Of a stretch of 64,000 nucleotides of DNA, positions 29,977 to 43,800 are shown piece by piece (the first letter of the stretch is position 1; each line of letters starts with the position of its first letter). The stretch spans positions 33,711,809 through 33,775,808 of the forward strand of contig NC_067197.1 in assembly GCF_000699445.3 (NCBI RefSeq), in the 5' to 3' direction. Under the pieces are notes generated by a model. The model was not told the origin of the DNA. It saw only the letters and a program-made list of their open reading frames with translations, and made no database searches. Source of the DNA: Schistosoma haematobium (Eukaryota; Platyhelminthes; Trematoda; Strigeidida; Schistosomatidae). A program made the position numbers and the translations under genes.

Positions 29977-30949
29977 CTTTAGTGATTTACAGGATTTACC
30001 ATTGATATGCTACGGTAAATTACCTAGGTGACATCCAAGTTTAGATTGGAATTTCCTTGTCGTTGAAAATTTTCAGAATTCTTAAATCACTCTACCACAT
30101 CTACAAATGAAATCCTTTGCAGGCAGCCCGTAGAGCCCATGTTTTGCCAATCTTTTGCCAGATTAAGATGGTAAGAAAGACCAACGTCTACTAAAATCAG
30201 GAATGATTTTATGAAATTAGTAAAATTGTACATAGGATTTACCTAGACAATGTTCGCTCGATGGAGATAAAACAAAACTGTAATTGAAATCGAATGAATG
30301 TAATATTTTTGCACATTAAGACAATAACACAGATGAGCCAAATAGGACATAACAGGGACCGATGGTGGTACATAGTATATTAGTTAATCAGATGTACTGA
30401 GAAATCTGGATCTTCCTCACAACGATCAACAATAGTCTTATACATGTAAGTCGATCAGAGTCTTCTTCGCTTACCATCACTGAACCTCAAACATATGCAA
30501 ATGTCACTCTTTTTAAGTGTATCGGAGAAACTTCTAACGCCCATATAAGGCCAGTCCATAGATTAAACACTCATATAACGATCTATATATAGAATGTAAA
30601 CGTAAATATACGTCTACACTGCAGAATGAAACATTTCTAGTTTCAAAGTATCTAATATCTTTTAGGCTGAATAAAAACAAATAAAAAGATTATTAGAAGG
30701 AAAAGACATTTCTGTGAAGGCTTAGGTCGATGAACGTGAGATTTTTGAACCATTTATCCAATATATGAAAAGTGCTTCTCATCCAGTTTTGTCCAGATTT
30801 AGTATTGACACTTGTCTTTCAGCTGTCAGCTAGTAATGTCAACTAAAACTAACAAGGTTAGCATCAGTCTCGAACAATGGTCGCAAAACCGTTTGTTTTG
30901 GGACTTTTTTACCATTACATACGTAACCAGCAGTTATTCGCTGTTGATT

Positions 30950-31330
30950 ATAAGCAGTATAAGTAATTTAACTCCCACTGAATTCAAAAGCAACAATATA
31001 TTTGAACTGATATACCTATGGAAAGTTTGCACCTGCAGTTGCGGTTACATCCTGCGTTCAGAACTGCTACAGATATTTAGAATTTGACAATGCTTTTGCC
31101 TGTAAAACCCATATGATTGGGGGATATTAAACAAGTCAAATCAGAAGTCCTAAGTGAAGGAGTTTGAAAATATATTTGCGAAGTAATTGATATATCGAGA
31201 AACATTTGATCTAAACTATGTAGTATGAAGTCATAGCACGAAGTTTATACGCGTGTTATGTTGCAGATGTGTGACCGAGAAACTTCAGGTAGGATGTGTC
31301 CAGTAAGTTTACTGTGATCGGCATTAATGA
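30950..31330 (+). repeat. diverged repeat shared with 61940-62250
   Basis: Blocks such as 'gaatttgacaatgctttt', 'caaatcagaagtc', 'tttgaaaatatatttg' and 'gatgtgtgaccgagaaacttcaggtagg' have counterparts in the same order at 61.94-62.25 kb. Identity looks moderate. Possibly an old LTR; not classified. Confidence 0.5.
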
Positions 31331-31872
31331 AGACTTATGGAAATGTTTATTCTGGCGAATTATTTGCTGCTATACACCCAAAACACATGTGATATAATTC
31401 TAAGTGTTATTTAGTGCTTACAATACAAATAATTCAAAGCGATTGAAAGGGCCGTCAGTAGCATTTTTGCTCCATGTTGTACTTTCAGACCCAAATTACA
31501 TAAAGTTCACAAATTCGGTGAATAAATAGAACAGTTTTAAATATGAAACACTACCTAATTCGAAACCCTACACTACCGGCCTTTGGTTGTAACGACTATA
31601 TTACCTTTATTTTACCCATTTATTAGAGCTCATCGCTTCGAACCACCTGCCTCACTGGACAGAAGTGCATTCTACAGGCTTACTAAGTTACGATTCACTT
31701 TTTCTCATCTACATTCTAACATACGTCACTTTGTACACTTCCATAGAATACAACGTACCTTAGGGCTAGACACAGACATTCAAAAATTCGAAAGTCAAGT
31801 CAAACTTGTAGAGAGATGTGGATTACGAATATTTGACCTTGAAGGTCAAGGCGCCATTATTAGGTTCACAGA

Positions 31873-34800
31873 ATGACTAGGGGATCCCCTCATCGATCGC
31901 ACAAAAAACATCGTCACAAGAATCGTGATAGGTCTCGTTCTCCCTTGGACCAGATTACTGATAGGATTGCTACCAGGCGAGATGATCAATCACCTAGTGA
32001 TAGTAAGTAAACTTGTATAACCTATTACAACTTATGCTTAGCTGGAGGCACTGGTGTTGATATTTCTCTCTCAGTTGCGGAAACAAAGTAAATATAGGGT
32101 AAAATAATATACTTTTTTAGTGCGTTGCGGGCTAAATTGGGTCTTGCTCCTCTGGATGCTGATGATACTTCAAAATCAGAACGAGCAGTAGATAACCAAG
32201 CCGATTGCTACGTCCATGCACCAGCTAAAGATATCAGAAAAATAAGGGAATCAGAAGCAATCAAAGAAAAGCTAAATGTCTTGAAAGAGAAAAGGTCACT
32301 GTTAGATAAAATTGGGCAGGAAAAACTGTCCACGCCTTCTGCATGTGAATCGGATGTTCAATCATGGGTTGAGAAAATGCGTGAGAAAGAACGAATTCAG
32401 AAACAAGCCGAAGAAAGAGTAAGTTCTATGCAGGCTTTGCTCATGTTGATTGCTTTTCTAGGCAAAGCTTTTGTCTGAGATTGACGATCAGTTGGCTGTT
32501 TCTGAGTTTGTAGAGTCACGGTTGATTCAAAATGGTAAAAAGTACAAGCCCAATGATTTGGTCGGTCTTCGCGTTGAACACAGCTCATCCCGTTTTGTTG
32601 ACGGTCAATCAGTTATCTTGACGATTAAAGACTCAGGTTTGCTTGGAAATGTTTTAGTTCATAAAGTCTTTTACATGTAAATGTTTTTGGCTCACATGTA
32701 TTTACTTGTATCATTTCAGATATCCGATGTATATATTAAGTCATTGTGATATTTAGTTGTCGGCTTGTCATTACTGCTTGTCGCATTTTGTCTTTTTACG
32801 GTTTAAATCTGTATAATAACTTGTGAATCGGTCACTGTAGTAGTTTTCGTTTAACATGTTCACTATCTTGGTTTAAGCTTGTTGCAGACTTCAGTTTAAG
32901 AATTAGTCTGTTTTTAGCCTATGAATATAGTCCTCACCTTGAGTGATTTGTTTTGTAATGCGCTTGACTTACAGCCATGAAATTGCAAGTTCAAGACCCA
33001 TTCCATCTGTTTCGGTCCTAACAGTTTAGTGATGTCACTTTCTTTCACTCGAAGTGTAGCTCAAGCATAATTGTGTACTTATTGAGCAATCTACAAATAC
33101 TCATTTGGAGATCTGCTATTTGGAAATGTTCCAATACTATTATTTTCAGCAGATTACTAAAAAATCAAACATTTTCAGTGAGACTATAATTTATGGACGA
33201 CCTTTGAGTGACGCTAAAAAGACCTTGAAAATGTCCGCCTACATACTACGGCTAAATGAGGGCTATAAACTAGTGTAAGGAATTAAGATTAATATTTATG
33301 TTTAATAGTTGGGGTTAGGCTTTAGGTTTGGGGTTTTTATTGTGAACTGACATCAGCTATAATATAAAAACTATTTAGCCAAATGAATGAAGTTCGCACC
33401 GAAATTCAAGACATGTTATTGTAAATCTGATTGGTTTGTCCATAAATTATAGTTTCTCCACATTTTCACTGAGCTTGTTAGACAACTCGTGCTTTCAATC
33501 CATCAAGTGTTACTAGTAGTACCACCCTGAAAAATAGCTCGCTTGTTTCCCTTCATGTTTTATGTTAACCGCTTATCCAGGCTTGTAAGATTTGAACCCC
33601 ATGTAAAATAACTAAACGAAACTCGCCACTTCAAACTAACCTACAATGTAATTTATTTTATTTCTGAAGTACATATACAAGATAGATGCAGTCATTTTGA
33701 CTTGCTCTATGTAATACATCCGTATTAGCAATTTCTTGTTCATCAGTAGTTTCAGGTTAAAAACGGGAGGGGGATTCTGGCTTTTTCGTTTAGATTCATC
33801 GTAGACCTACTGGTGAAAATAACGCTCTCGTCGACTGAATTTTCGGGCATTGATCTCCTACCAGGATGTCCACTTATCGACTTAGAATAGGCAGATGATA
33901 TAGTCCTGTTTGATGAAGACGCTGATAAAGTGCAGTGTTTTGGTAGCACTGAGCAACAATCCCTGAATGTTCGGGATGCGCTTCTCCCTTTCTAAATGCA
34001 AGTTGTTGCTCCAGGACTGGCCTGTGTCAACGCCTGAACTAAGGATAGAAAATGAATTAGTCGGACACGTTAACAACTTCACTTATCTTGGAAGTCTGAT
34101 CAGCCCTAATAGGTTGGTGTCTGACGAAATCTCAGCACGGGTTCGAAAAGCTCGTTTGGCTTTTGCCAACTTGCGTCACCTATGGCGAAGGCGAGATATC
34201 CGTCTATCCGTTCTACTTTACGGCTGCGAAACGTGGCCATTGAGAGTATAAGATACTCGTAAGCTACTAGTATTTAACCACACATGCCTTAGAAGTACTG
34301 CTCGCATCTTCTGGGATCACCGGGTAAGTAATAGTGAGATTAGACGCACAGTATTAGGGAACGATGGTAAATCAGTTGATGAGGTTGTGAATGTTCATAG
34401 ATTGAGATGGTTGGGTCACGTGTTACGTATGCCTGAACACCGATTATCACGACGCGCAATGGTGACTGGTGTTGGAAACAGCTGGAAGAAAGTTAGGGCT
34501 GGCCAAACTCAAACGTGGCATCAGTGCTTGAAGTCACTAACTTGTAGTGTGAGTCGTGTTGGTAGATGCAGACTACTTGGTTGGGGTCCGCGTGACTATC
34601 GTAACCAATCGCTGGAGACTCTTGGTGACATGGCTCAGAATCGATCATAATGGTGTAGGTGCATATACTCTCTGTGTTCCCTTAAACTATGAGATTAAAA
34701 TCGCTTCATATCTTTCTGTACCATATCGTTATATGCAGTCTTTCTTTAATGTATTACCAGCATTGAATTAACTACTTCTATGAATCCGGTGTTCACCTTG

Positions 34801-37800
34801 CTGTGCTAATGAGGGGTAGCAACTTGGATCGATGCATATATGTGCCTGGTCCTACGTTGTAGATGACTGACTTATGTACTTCACCAGACAGTTCCTTGCG
34901 AATGCTGTATATTCATTCGAACGTATAAACGATGTTAGAAATACTAACAGTCGAACTAAGATTTCAGGAAGCTATCGATTCTTTAAAGTAATGTGAGTGT
35001 TGATTGACACAAAAATATTCATATGATCTTACCAAAACAGAAACAACTTAAATATATAACGATGGATATTAATTTATGGTGAGCGTTGGTTTGCAGAGAA
35101 GAAATGATTTATTGACATCCCTAACTTTATTTCAGTCTAATAAGTATCGTGTATTACTGTAAGTGATGACTTATCATGCCTAGCACATGACTAAACTATC
35201 CCAATCACTATATACATATAACACCGTTAACTAGTTCGCCTCATCTAGAACATATTGTATAGCTTCTCGACTGCTCTCTCAGTGGTTCCGGTACATGACT
35301 CAAAGACACTATCGACCGAATCTTGGATGATCTTGAAGAGCTATTTGAATATGTAGTTTGATACACCACCTGTGGTAAATATATTTTACGAAAACTTGTG
35401 TTCCACATTGTTTTATTGCTGATATACTTTTTACTGCAATTTTTTCAATCTTAACTCCAGATAAGTTGTGATTCAGATTAGTGTTACAAGTAACTTCTGC
35501 TTATTTTATTTATCATTCTGGAGTTCCATAATAGGTTACTTTGTATCGATCAATGTAAATATTTCTCAAATACTTAAAATCTATGCTATATTACGGGTGT
35601 AGAATAATTTACTGACTTCTATCGTGTTTTTCTCGGAGAATGAGTACCATGTAAAAATACTCATTATAAACCACCACAACTTGACTTCACTGTATTGGTG
35701 AACTGGAGGTTCTGAATTTATTTCTACTGAGAGTAATTCGAAATCTGTTTCAATCCCCATAAATGTTAACCTCGCTGTGTCATTATTTTAATCAACATTG
35801 TAGCGATCATAGGTTCAATATTTGTAATTTTCGCCTTTTAATTTAGGTGTTTTGGATGAATCTGAAGACGTTTTAGTGAATGTAAATATAATTGATGATG
35901 AAAAAGCTGATGTCAATAGAGAAAATATAAGAAAGACTACCGGTCTGGCAGGAATTGAAGACGAAGTGGATGAGGATGTACTTCTTGGTTTACGCTCTAA
36001 AGGTGTTCTAAGCAAGTATGATTCAGAGATTAATGGCATTAAAAAAGACCACTTTGTTATTAATTCTGATGGCTCTTATAATACAGAGAATGAGCGTTTA
36101 TTGAAACAACTACAAGCTGAACTGAAAGAAGGACGGGTAAGTATATATTCAAGATTCATGTACATACTAATAAATTTTTCTCATGTTTAACATATTGCCG
36201 TGTTTGTTTGGATGCATCACCAACTTATCTTAAATGTTTCATTGTTTGTTAATAGATCATTTTAATCCCATTTCAGCAATCGTTGCCTGATACTGAGCTT
36301 CGTATAGCTTCTGAGTACTACAGTACGGAAGAAATGGCTGCGAAATTTAAAAAGCGTAAACGTCGTATCAAAACTATTCGTCAAGCACTGACTGCTGATG
36401 AACTTTTGAGTGAATTGCCAGAACAATCAGGGTCTTCTGATTTAGGGAGCCGTTCAACAGTTAGAGAAAAACGCTTAAATAGTAACATCCCATCTGCAAA
36501 TGACACGTTTCCGGCTGAAGAATTTTCTGCACAAATAATAGATGTCAAAGGTATTATATGTTTTGCTGTTTTGTTACCTTAATAGTTTAATAAGTACATT
36601 TAAATAACATTTCATACTAAATGTTACTTTTCAACTTATGAATTTTAGTATCGTTATGATTTTGAATCGATTTAACTAACTGAAAAACCTATAGGCTATA
36701 CTTTGTAACATAAATAGTCAAAATACAAACATTTATAGCATTCAATAGCCTGTAATGTCATAAAAATTAGACTAAAAATCAAAACGACTATTACCATTCA
36801 ACTGTAACTGCGAAACCAACACTGTTATTTCACAACTATGTACTGAAGATATTTCTACACTTAAAATTGTATCATTACCTTAAATTGAAAAAACTTTTAT
36901 AGCAGAGTATTATTTGACAATTCCAAATCCTAACACATCATTCATTTAGTAGACTTTTGGGCAAGTGATTCTACAGTGATAAAAATCTAAGTCTCCATCT
37001 ATAGAAGGGCTAGGCTGATAGCTATTTATGTAAAAAGTTGTTATTGTTACTTGCTCCAACCTTTTTATCTTCTGTGTCAGCAAATGCGTGACGGATTCGG
37101 TTTTCGATTAGTCGAAACAGTTGAGTTATACGAAGTTTGATTACACATGTGTGAAAAGTAATATAACCCAGTGGTATGGGAATGATGCGTATTATGAATA
37201 CTAACAGCTTCTCTTTTAGACAAAAGAACTAAAATTGTAGAATAATAACGGTTGTGAGGGAAAATCCCAAATCATACACTAATATGTCGTTTACACACAC
37301 ATATAATGGATGAAAGAAACGACTCCAAAAAAGCACTGAGGAAAAAAACCGAAACCCGTGTAAGTAACTTAAAAGTTTGAAAAAGCTTATTATTTTCCAA
37401 TAATTTTTATCGTTTTGGAAGTGGATGAGTTAGCTATTTGTCAACTTGCAAACTCATGTTGGTACTACACAAGCGAAATTATATGTGTATAATTACTTTC
37501 TGATGCTAGGTTTCAATTTGTCACAATATAAACTACAGAACACTTGTTGATCGCTTTAAAATAATCAGTTATTTCAAATGTATGTTTTGCAATTTCTTTT
37601 TCTCCTATACTCAGACAGTTACGAAGAATATTGGTCTGCAGCAGATCATATCGATGAACCAGATGAGTTGAGAAGTGAATTAGAGAAAACTATAGGGCGA
37701 GTCGTGCAATCGAAGTCACGGGTTGTTTCTAAACCGGAAGAAGTACGTCAATTTTTTTATGACAGCATTCTCGTGAAATGTAGAGATTGTATAATATTAA

Positions 37801-40800
37801 AATGAATAAATGGGACTTAAGAAATTAGGCTAAATACAAGCTAATAGTGTCCAAACTAATGCCAAGTATATTGACTTTTCAAGTGTTTCTGAATTACATT
37901 ACGGTTAAAAATCAGTGTGATCATGGTTAAACACGATTGATATGATCCATTGTTAAGCTATGACAGCACTTGAATAATTTCTATGTCTATTTAAAAACCA
38001 TTTTTTAACTATTACTTCATATAAACTAAGATAAGATTGATTCTCTTCTCACTATACTTTTTGCATTCAAAAGATTACATCACAACTCTTAGCAAAAAAT
38101 ATAGCTACTCATTCATCCGAATCCGTGTCACAGTCACTTGCGTCTGATACATTGACAAATAATAGCAAAAAGGACAATGTTGTGTTCGACTCTACTGCAG
38201 AATTTTATAAGTCAATTGGTATTGGTTTTCAAGAAAGTATGAAAAGAAATACTCGTTACAATCAGTTCTTACAAAATCAGTCTAGATTACAGAATAATGG
38301 CGGAGCAGTTGGTACTAATGATGATGATAATACGAGTTCATCACCTACAAGATTGCCGTATAAAGAGGGAGAAGAAGAAGAACGAAAACTTGATTATGAT
38401 TCAGAAGGTAGTTATCGCATGAAAAGTGAAGACTATGATACAAATTATGACGATACAAAGTTGGAAGCATCAAGTAAGTTTCTATTTTCCACTTCATCTA
38501 TGAATGTTTATTTTTTAAAAATATTTAAGAAATTTACGTATCAGCCATTGGAAAAGAAGTGTAATCATCAAATAAAACAATAGAGGGTAGATTGCAGTTT
38601 TTTCTTTTGGAGATAACGCTACCGTCATCTTACTTTTCAGAAAACAATCTTATGTCAAGAGATTCACTTGTTGACTTAATATATCCCGATAACCTAGTTC
38701 TATTTGGTGAAGATATCGACAAAATAGTTTGTGATAGCCTTGGGTGATGTTTGAGATGCGATTTCCTTTCTCTAAATTCAAAATGGTGCCTCAGGACTGA
38801 TCTGCGTCAACCCTAGGCTAATGATAGCGAGTGAAGTAGTTGAGTGCATCAACCACTTCACTTGTCTTGGGAGTCTGATCAACCCTAGTGAGTTGATACC
38901 TGATGAAACGTATGGACGCAGAAAACTTGTATGATTTTTGCCAACTTGTGCCACTTGTGGTTTAGGTTAGGTATCAGTCTACCAGCTTCATTAGTTCACT
39001 CTCTTCTACCTTATAGTAATGAAATGTGGCCTTTAAAAATACGGGATATTCGTAGTTCACTAGTATTCGATGATAAATGCCTTCGAATCATTGCTGATGT
39101 ATGTTGAGACCACTGACTGCGCGATGTTGAGTTAAGGCAGGGTACTAGGTAAGGGTCGCGTATCGTTTGACGAGGCACTGCATGTCCATTGATTACAGTA
39201 ATTGGAATACATATATTACCTATACCCTGCAACCATCTACCTCGGTGCGCGATATTATTTGATATAGGAGTAGGCTGAACGAAAGCTAGGGGTGGCCAAA
39301 CCAAGTTGTGACGTAAGTCCATTAAGTTACTGACTATTTGATGTGTATATAAGTTCAAACTACCTGTTTTGGGTCCGCACAATTGTTGTAACAATTGGTT
39401 AGAGACCTTGGATGAAATGGCTCAATCGTTTACAAGGGTGCAGATACATCCACTCTTTTTCTCTATCAATCGTTTATTCCAGTTCCTCTTCATATATACC
39501 TTGCTAGTCTGTCGTTTCGAGCTCTCTCCTTAACACTTAGTTTTTCTCAACATCATTGCTGCTATATCAATTCACTTTATTTTTCTATCTTATGAGTTTC
39601 ATTCCGATGTGCTAATCTGCTGTGATAACTTGAACTGATACACATATGTGCCAGGTTCCAAGTTTTAAATTACTGATTGACAGTTTATTTCTCTCTATGG
39701 TGTTGCTTCTATGTTGTCGTTTAGTATTTTTTCTTAAGTAGCGCTCATTAAAGTCAACTATGTGTATAAATAGAGACGGGAATAGCATATTTATTTCTTT
39801 TATTTCTAGACGATCGATGGCATACTGTCGGTAATGATATTCTTGGGAATTCGACTCGAACAGTACCGAAACCAACAGTCAAAAAATCTGGGCAGGAACA
39901 TTTTAAAGCAGAAAATACTGATATACATGGAGTTTTAGATGATGAACCACGTCTGGATTCAGGAGTATTTTCAGCCATTCGGTTGGCTGAGAAAAAAGGT
40001 TATATTGATAAAGAAAAAGAGAAACGAGTGAGTTAACTTCTTACACTTTAATCGATGCGAATTCCTCTTCAATTTTTAAGCATAATATTATATTCGCAAC
40101 AGTGCTCAACTCTATTTGTTGTTTAAGCTAACCATTTTTATTATCTGTACCCATTCCTTTTATCTTTGTTTTTCTAGACTGGTTCTGGAACTATGGTCAA
40201 TCTAATGGCTAAACACTTTGTCCAAGAAGATATACGCTATGATGATATTGATGCGAAATTTTACAAGCGTGATCGTTACTCTGGTCCATTATCAGATTTT
40301 AAAGAGTTAACGCAATATAAACCGGATATTAAATTAGAATACGTTGATGAGCTAGGACGCGATTTAAGTGCTAAAGAAGCTTTTCGTCAATTAAGTCATA
40401 AATTTCATGGAAAGGGTTCCGGTAAGAATAAAACACAGAAACGTATGAAAAAAATCAATGAAGAGTTTGTAAGTTTATGGATTAATTATTAATTTAAACT
40501 AACATGTTTACCAATTACAGGTTTTTTACTATTCGATTTAAAGCGATGTTTTTTTACATCATGACCGTTAATACTATTTGACCCACCAAATTGAGCTAGA
40601 CAGATTTGTATCTGTTGCTTGCAAGGCTAGTAATTTTACAACTAATTGATTGTAAATATCATTTATAGGACCAATAAGTCAGAACGAGTAGAACATTTTG
40701 TGATTATTCATCGATATTCGTGTATATATATGTGCGCTGGGATTGTCCTCATATTTTCACGCCTAAGTAAGTGGTTTCCTCAATGGGTTATTCCCTGAAC

Positions 40801-43800
40801 CTATGAATTAAAGGTTTAATTTAGAAGGTATTTGATCGAAATGTCAATAATTCACTGCTTCACTTTTTGTTATAAACTTACAATCGTATGTTAAAATAAT
40901 CCAACCCACTTTCAGTTTTATTCTAAATAGAAGTTCGTAATATTGTTCATAACTTGATATAAAATTGGTGGTACTCGATTATGCTTGTATTCCTATCACT
41001 AAATAAACATGGTTTAACCGCGGCGTTGGTGTGACCTATTAGATACTAGGTAGAGATAGTAAATCGGGTAATAATATTACGGACTTTCGTCCACTGATTT
41101 GGTTTCGAACATGTTTTTTACACTAAATGCATGATAATACGTTGGTTGAAGACTAGGTGTGGCAAAAAAACATGGTATCAGCACTTTAAGTTATGGAATC
41201 TTGGATGTGTGGCATTCAGTTGAGTCATTTGCTCTTCATCTTGTTAATTTCATGTCTGACTGTGCTGATGTAAGACATGGCAATTTTGTCGAGGTATATT
41301 TATTTCAGGTTCCTATTTGTTTATATCTGGTTAAATATTTAACTGGCAGTTGTGAGTGAATTTCATAGCAACATATTTTTCGGAACTAAGCACACTAATT
41401 AAAATACAAATACCTAAGAAATTTTAAGAAAAATAGTTTTTGATCTATCGTCATGTTCTATAATGTTGGTAGATAAAAGCGGTAGTGAGACTAAATGAGA
41501 AACTTATTTTCGCACAAAAATTCACGATTAAAAAATGTGTGTGTTATGTGTTTGAACACTAAAGTGCATAAGATGTTGACGGTTGATGTTCAACGGAATT
41601 ATATAAAGAAGAAATAAATATTCCAGTTTATTCAACTGCTATTTTGTTTTTAGTATTTCAACTTTCGGAATTAAGTTGTACTTGCTGACGAATCTATTTC
41701 CAGATCCAAATTTTAGTAAAAGTCCCTTATGGATTGCTCCTCACCAAAAATTGAAAATTTACGTCATTTAAATTTGCAAGTTGGTTAAGTGAAATTTTAT
41801 AAAGCGAACCAAATATTAAAATAGTTGAGATATAATGATATTTTACGACATACTTGTCTCTTCATTACAGAACTACATTAAAGATACCCAACGATCCCTG
41901 AAGATTAAGAAAGAGATTTACAGGAGACTTTTTAATGTTTCTAGAAAAGGTCATTATACAAACAGTTTTACTGGTTTTATACTGTTCATATGACCTTGGA
42001 ATATAGATACGAGATTAGTTGTTAAAAATAAAGCTTGTTCTTAAATAGTCAAACGATAAAAAAATTCTGAAACGAGTTGGATTAGTGATTCTCCGAACAC
42101 TAAAAGATTTTGTATGAGGGGGTTAATTTGTCGATTAACAACAAATTAATCATAGCATCGCTCTCAACTTTGTAGTAGTCTTAGATTTCAATAGACCTCC
42201 ATAACATATTACTAATTGTTATAGTAAAGGTGTAGACTATCCGTTTCACTTAATATATAAAATAGTCAAAAATGTTTAAGTTTCTTACCGTTTTATGCTA
42301 AAAACCGTAAAAAATCACTAGCTATTAAGGACAGGAGTTTTGTAAATATTATAACTAGCGAAGTGTCTACTTTTCCGCAAAGTTTACCTCTTTGGAGAAA
42401 AGCTGTTCAAAACAGGGATGTTTACAAAGATAATTTCAAATTCAACAACCATTCTGTGGTGACTAGGGACTAAATTCAAGAGGTAATTCTTAGAGTTCTA
42501 TTAAGAAGCATTAAGCATTGGATTTCAACCATGTCGGTCGTCAGTCAAATATTACTAATGGCAATGGATAATGGGTCATGCAATACTTGCATATAATTGG
42601 ATGCCAGCTCAGTTTTCTGAAGTTTGGACACTTGTCAAGAGGCTTGGAGGCCTTTAGTGCGATCCTTGGTGTAGTTACATAGTAGGACGAAATAGATATT
42701 CAGTGCTTCCTGGTTTCAGTGGGCATCTAAGTAAATTTAGCCTGTAATGTAAAACTTCAAATATTAGATTTTATTTCATTTTACTGTTTAAAATGTTGAA
42801 GTTTTTTTAATTCTTCTGAGTCATTATAAAGTGATATATTTTGTTAGATCTCTCTGTGCCACAGCTTAAGAGAAACTTTAGTATCGAATTGGTTGATTTT
42901 TTAATCCAAGTTCGTATTTTCCTCAATGTCATTTCAAGTATATGTACTTAGTATTTGTTTTACGAAGTAACATCTCGTCTTTCAAGTTGTTTTCACTATT
43001 TTAATTTTTGAAAATAATAAAATATTCTTTTCTTTCTATTATGGATTTAGCTTCTTAAAGCCAGCACCAGTTCAGATACTCCACTGGGAACAGTGAACAA
43101 ACTGAATAAAAAACTAGAAGCGATGTCAATGCCTTATGTAATTTTGAGTGGAAAAAATGCAGCTGTGTAAGTTAATTCATGTTAGGATACGTGTTTTCGT
43201 TGCATTTTTGGTTTGATTAATTACTTTAATGATGGTGGTATAGTGAACGAGAACACCAGCGGAGACAACCAAATGTATTTGAACACAAAATTACAGAGCG
43301 TCTTAGTAAAATCTTAGAACCACATAGTAAATACTTGATTCGCAAAATGTCAATCAATCGGCTCAGACTTCACTGTTCTTTCATTTCCACAGTAATCATT
43401 CTCTGTTCTCGTTCTCGTTTCTTAGATCTTATTAACCATCTGCTGCCAGACATTGCACTTTCGACTGATGATACATACTACTTATATCTGTCGACATCAG
43501 TAGCACACACCACAATGGAACTGTCTCGTCCGACCTAAGTGTGAAAACAACTCTGACCTACTTACTGGGTATATTTGGCGATTTCAAAATATCATGTATG
43601 TAAATACAATATAACGAAAATTATATATATGAGCTGTTTTTCACGTAACAGAACAGATAAATAAACAATGAAACTACAAGTCGTCAATTGAGTGACCAGT
43701 TGTTTTTCACTTTCTCCAACTGTAACCAAACCTTATATTTTGAAAGAAAGATACCTCATTAAGAAGCCAAAGAAAAGTGATTACAACAATTGCAAGAACA

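Noticed and set aside
31583..31876. 97-codon open frame whose TGA overlaps the SART1 ATG
   Set aside because: It has no ATG start, matches nothing recognised, and probably is SART1 5' untranslated sequence.
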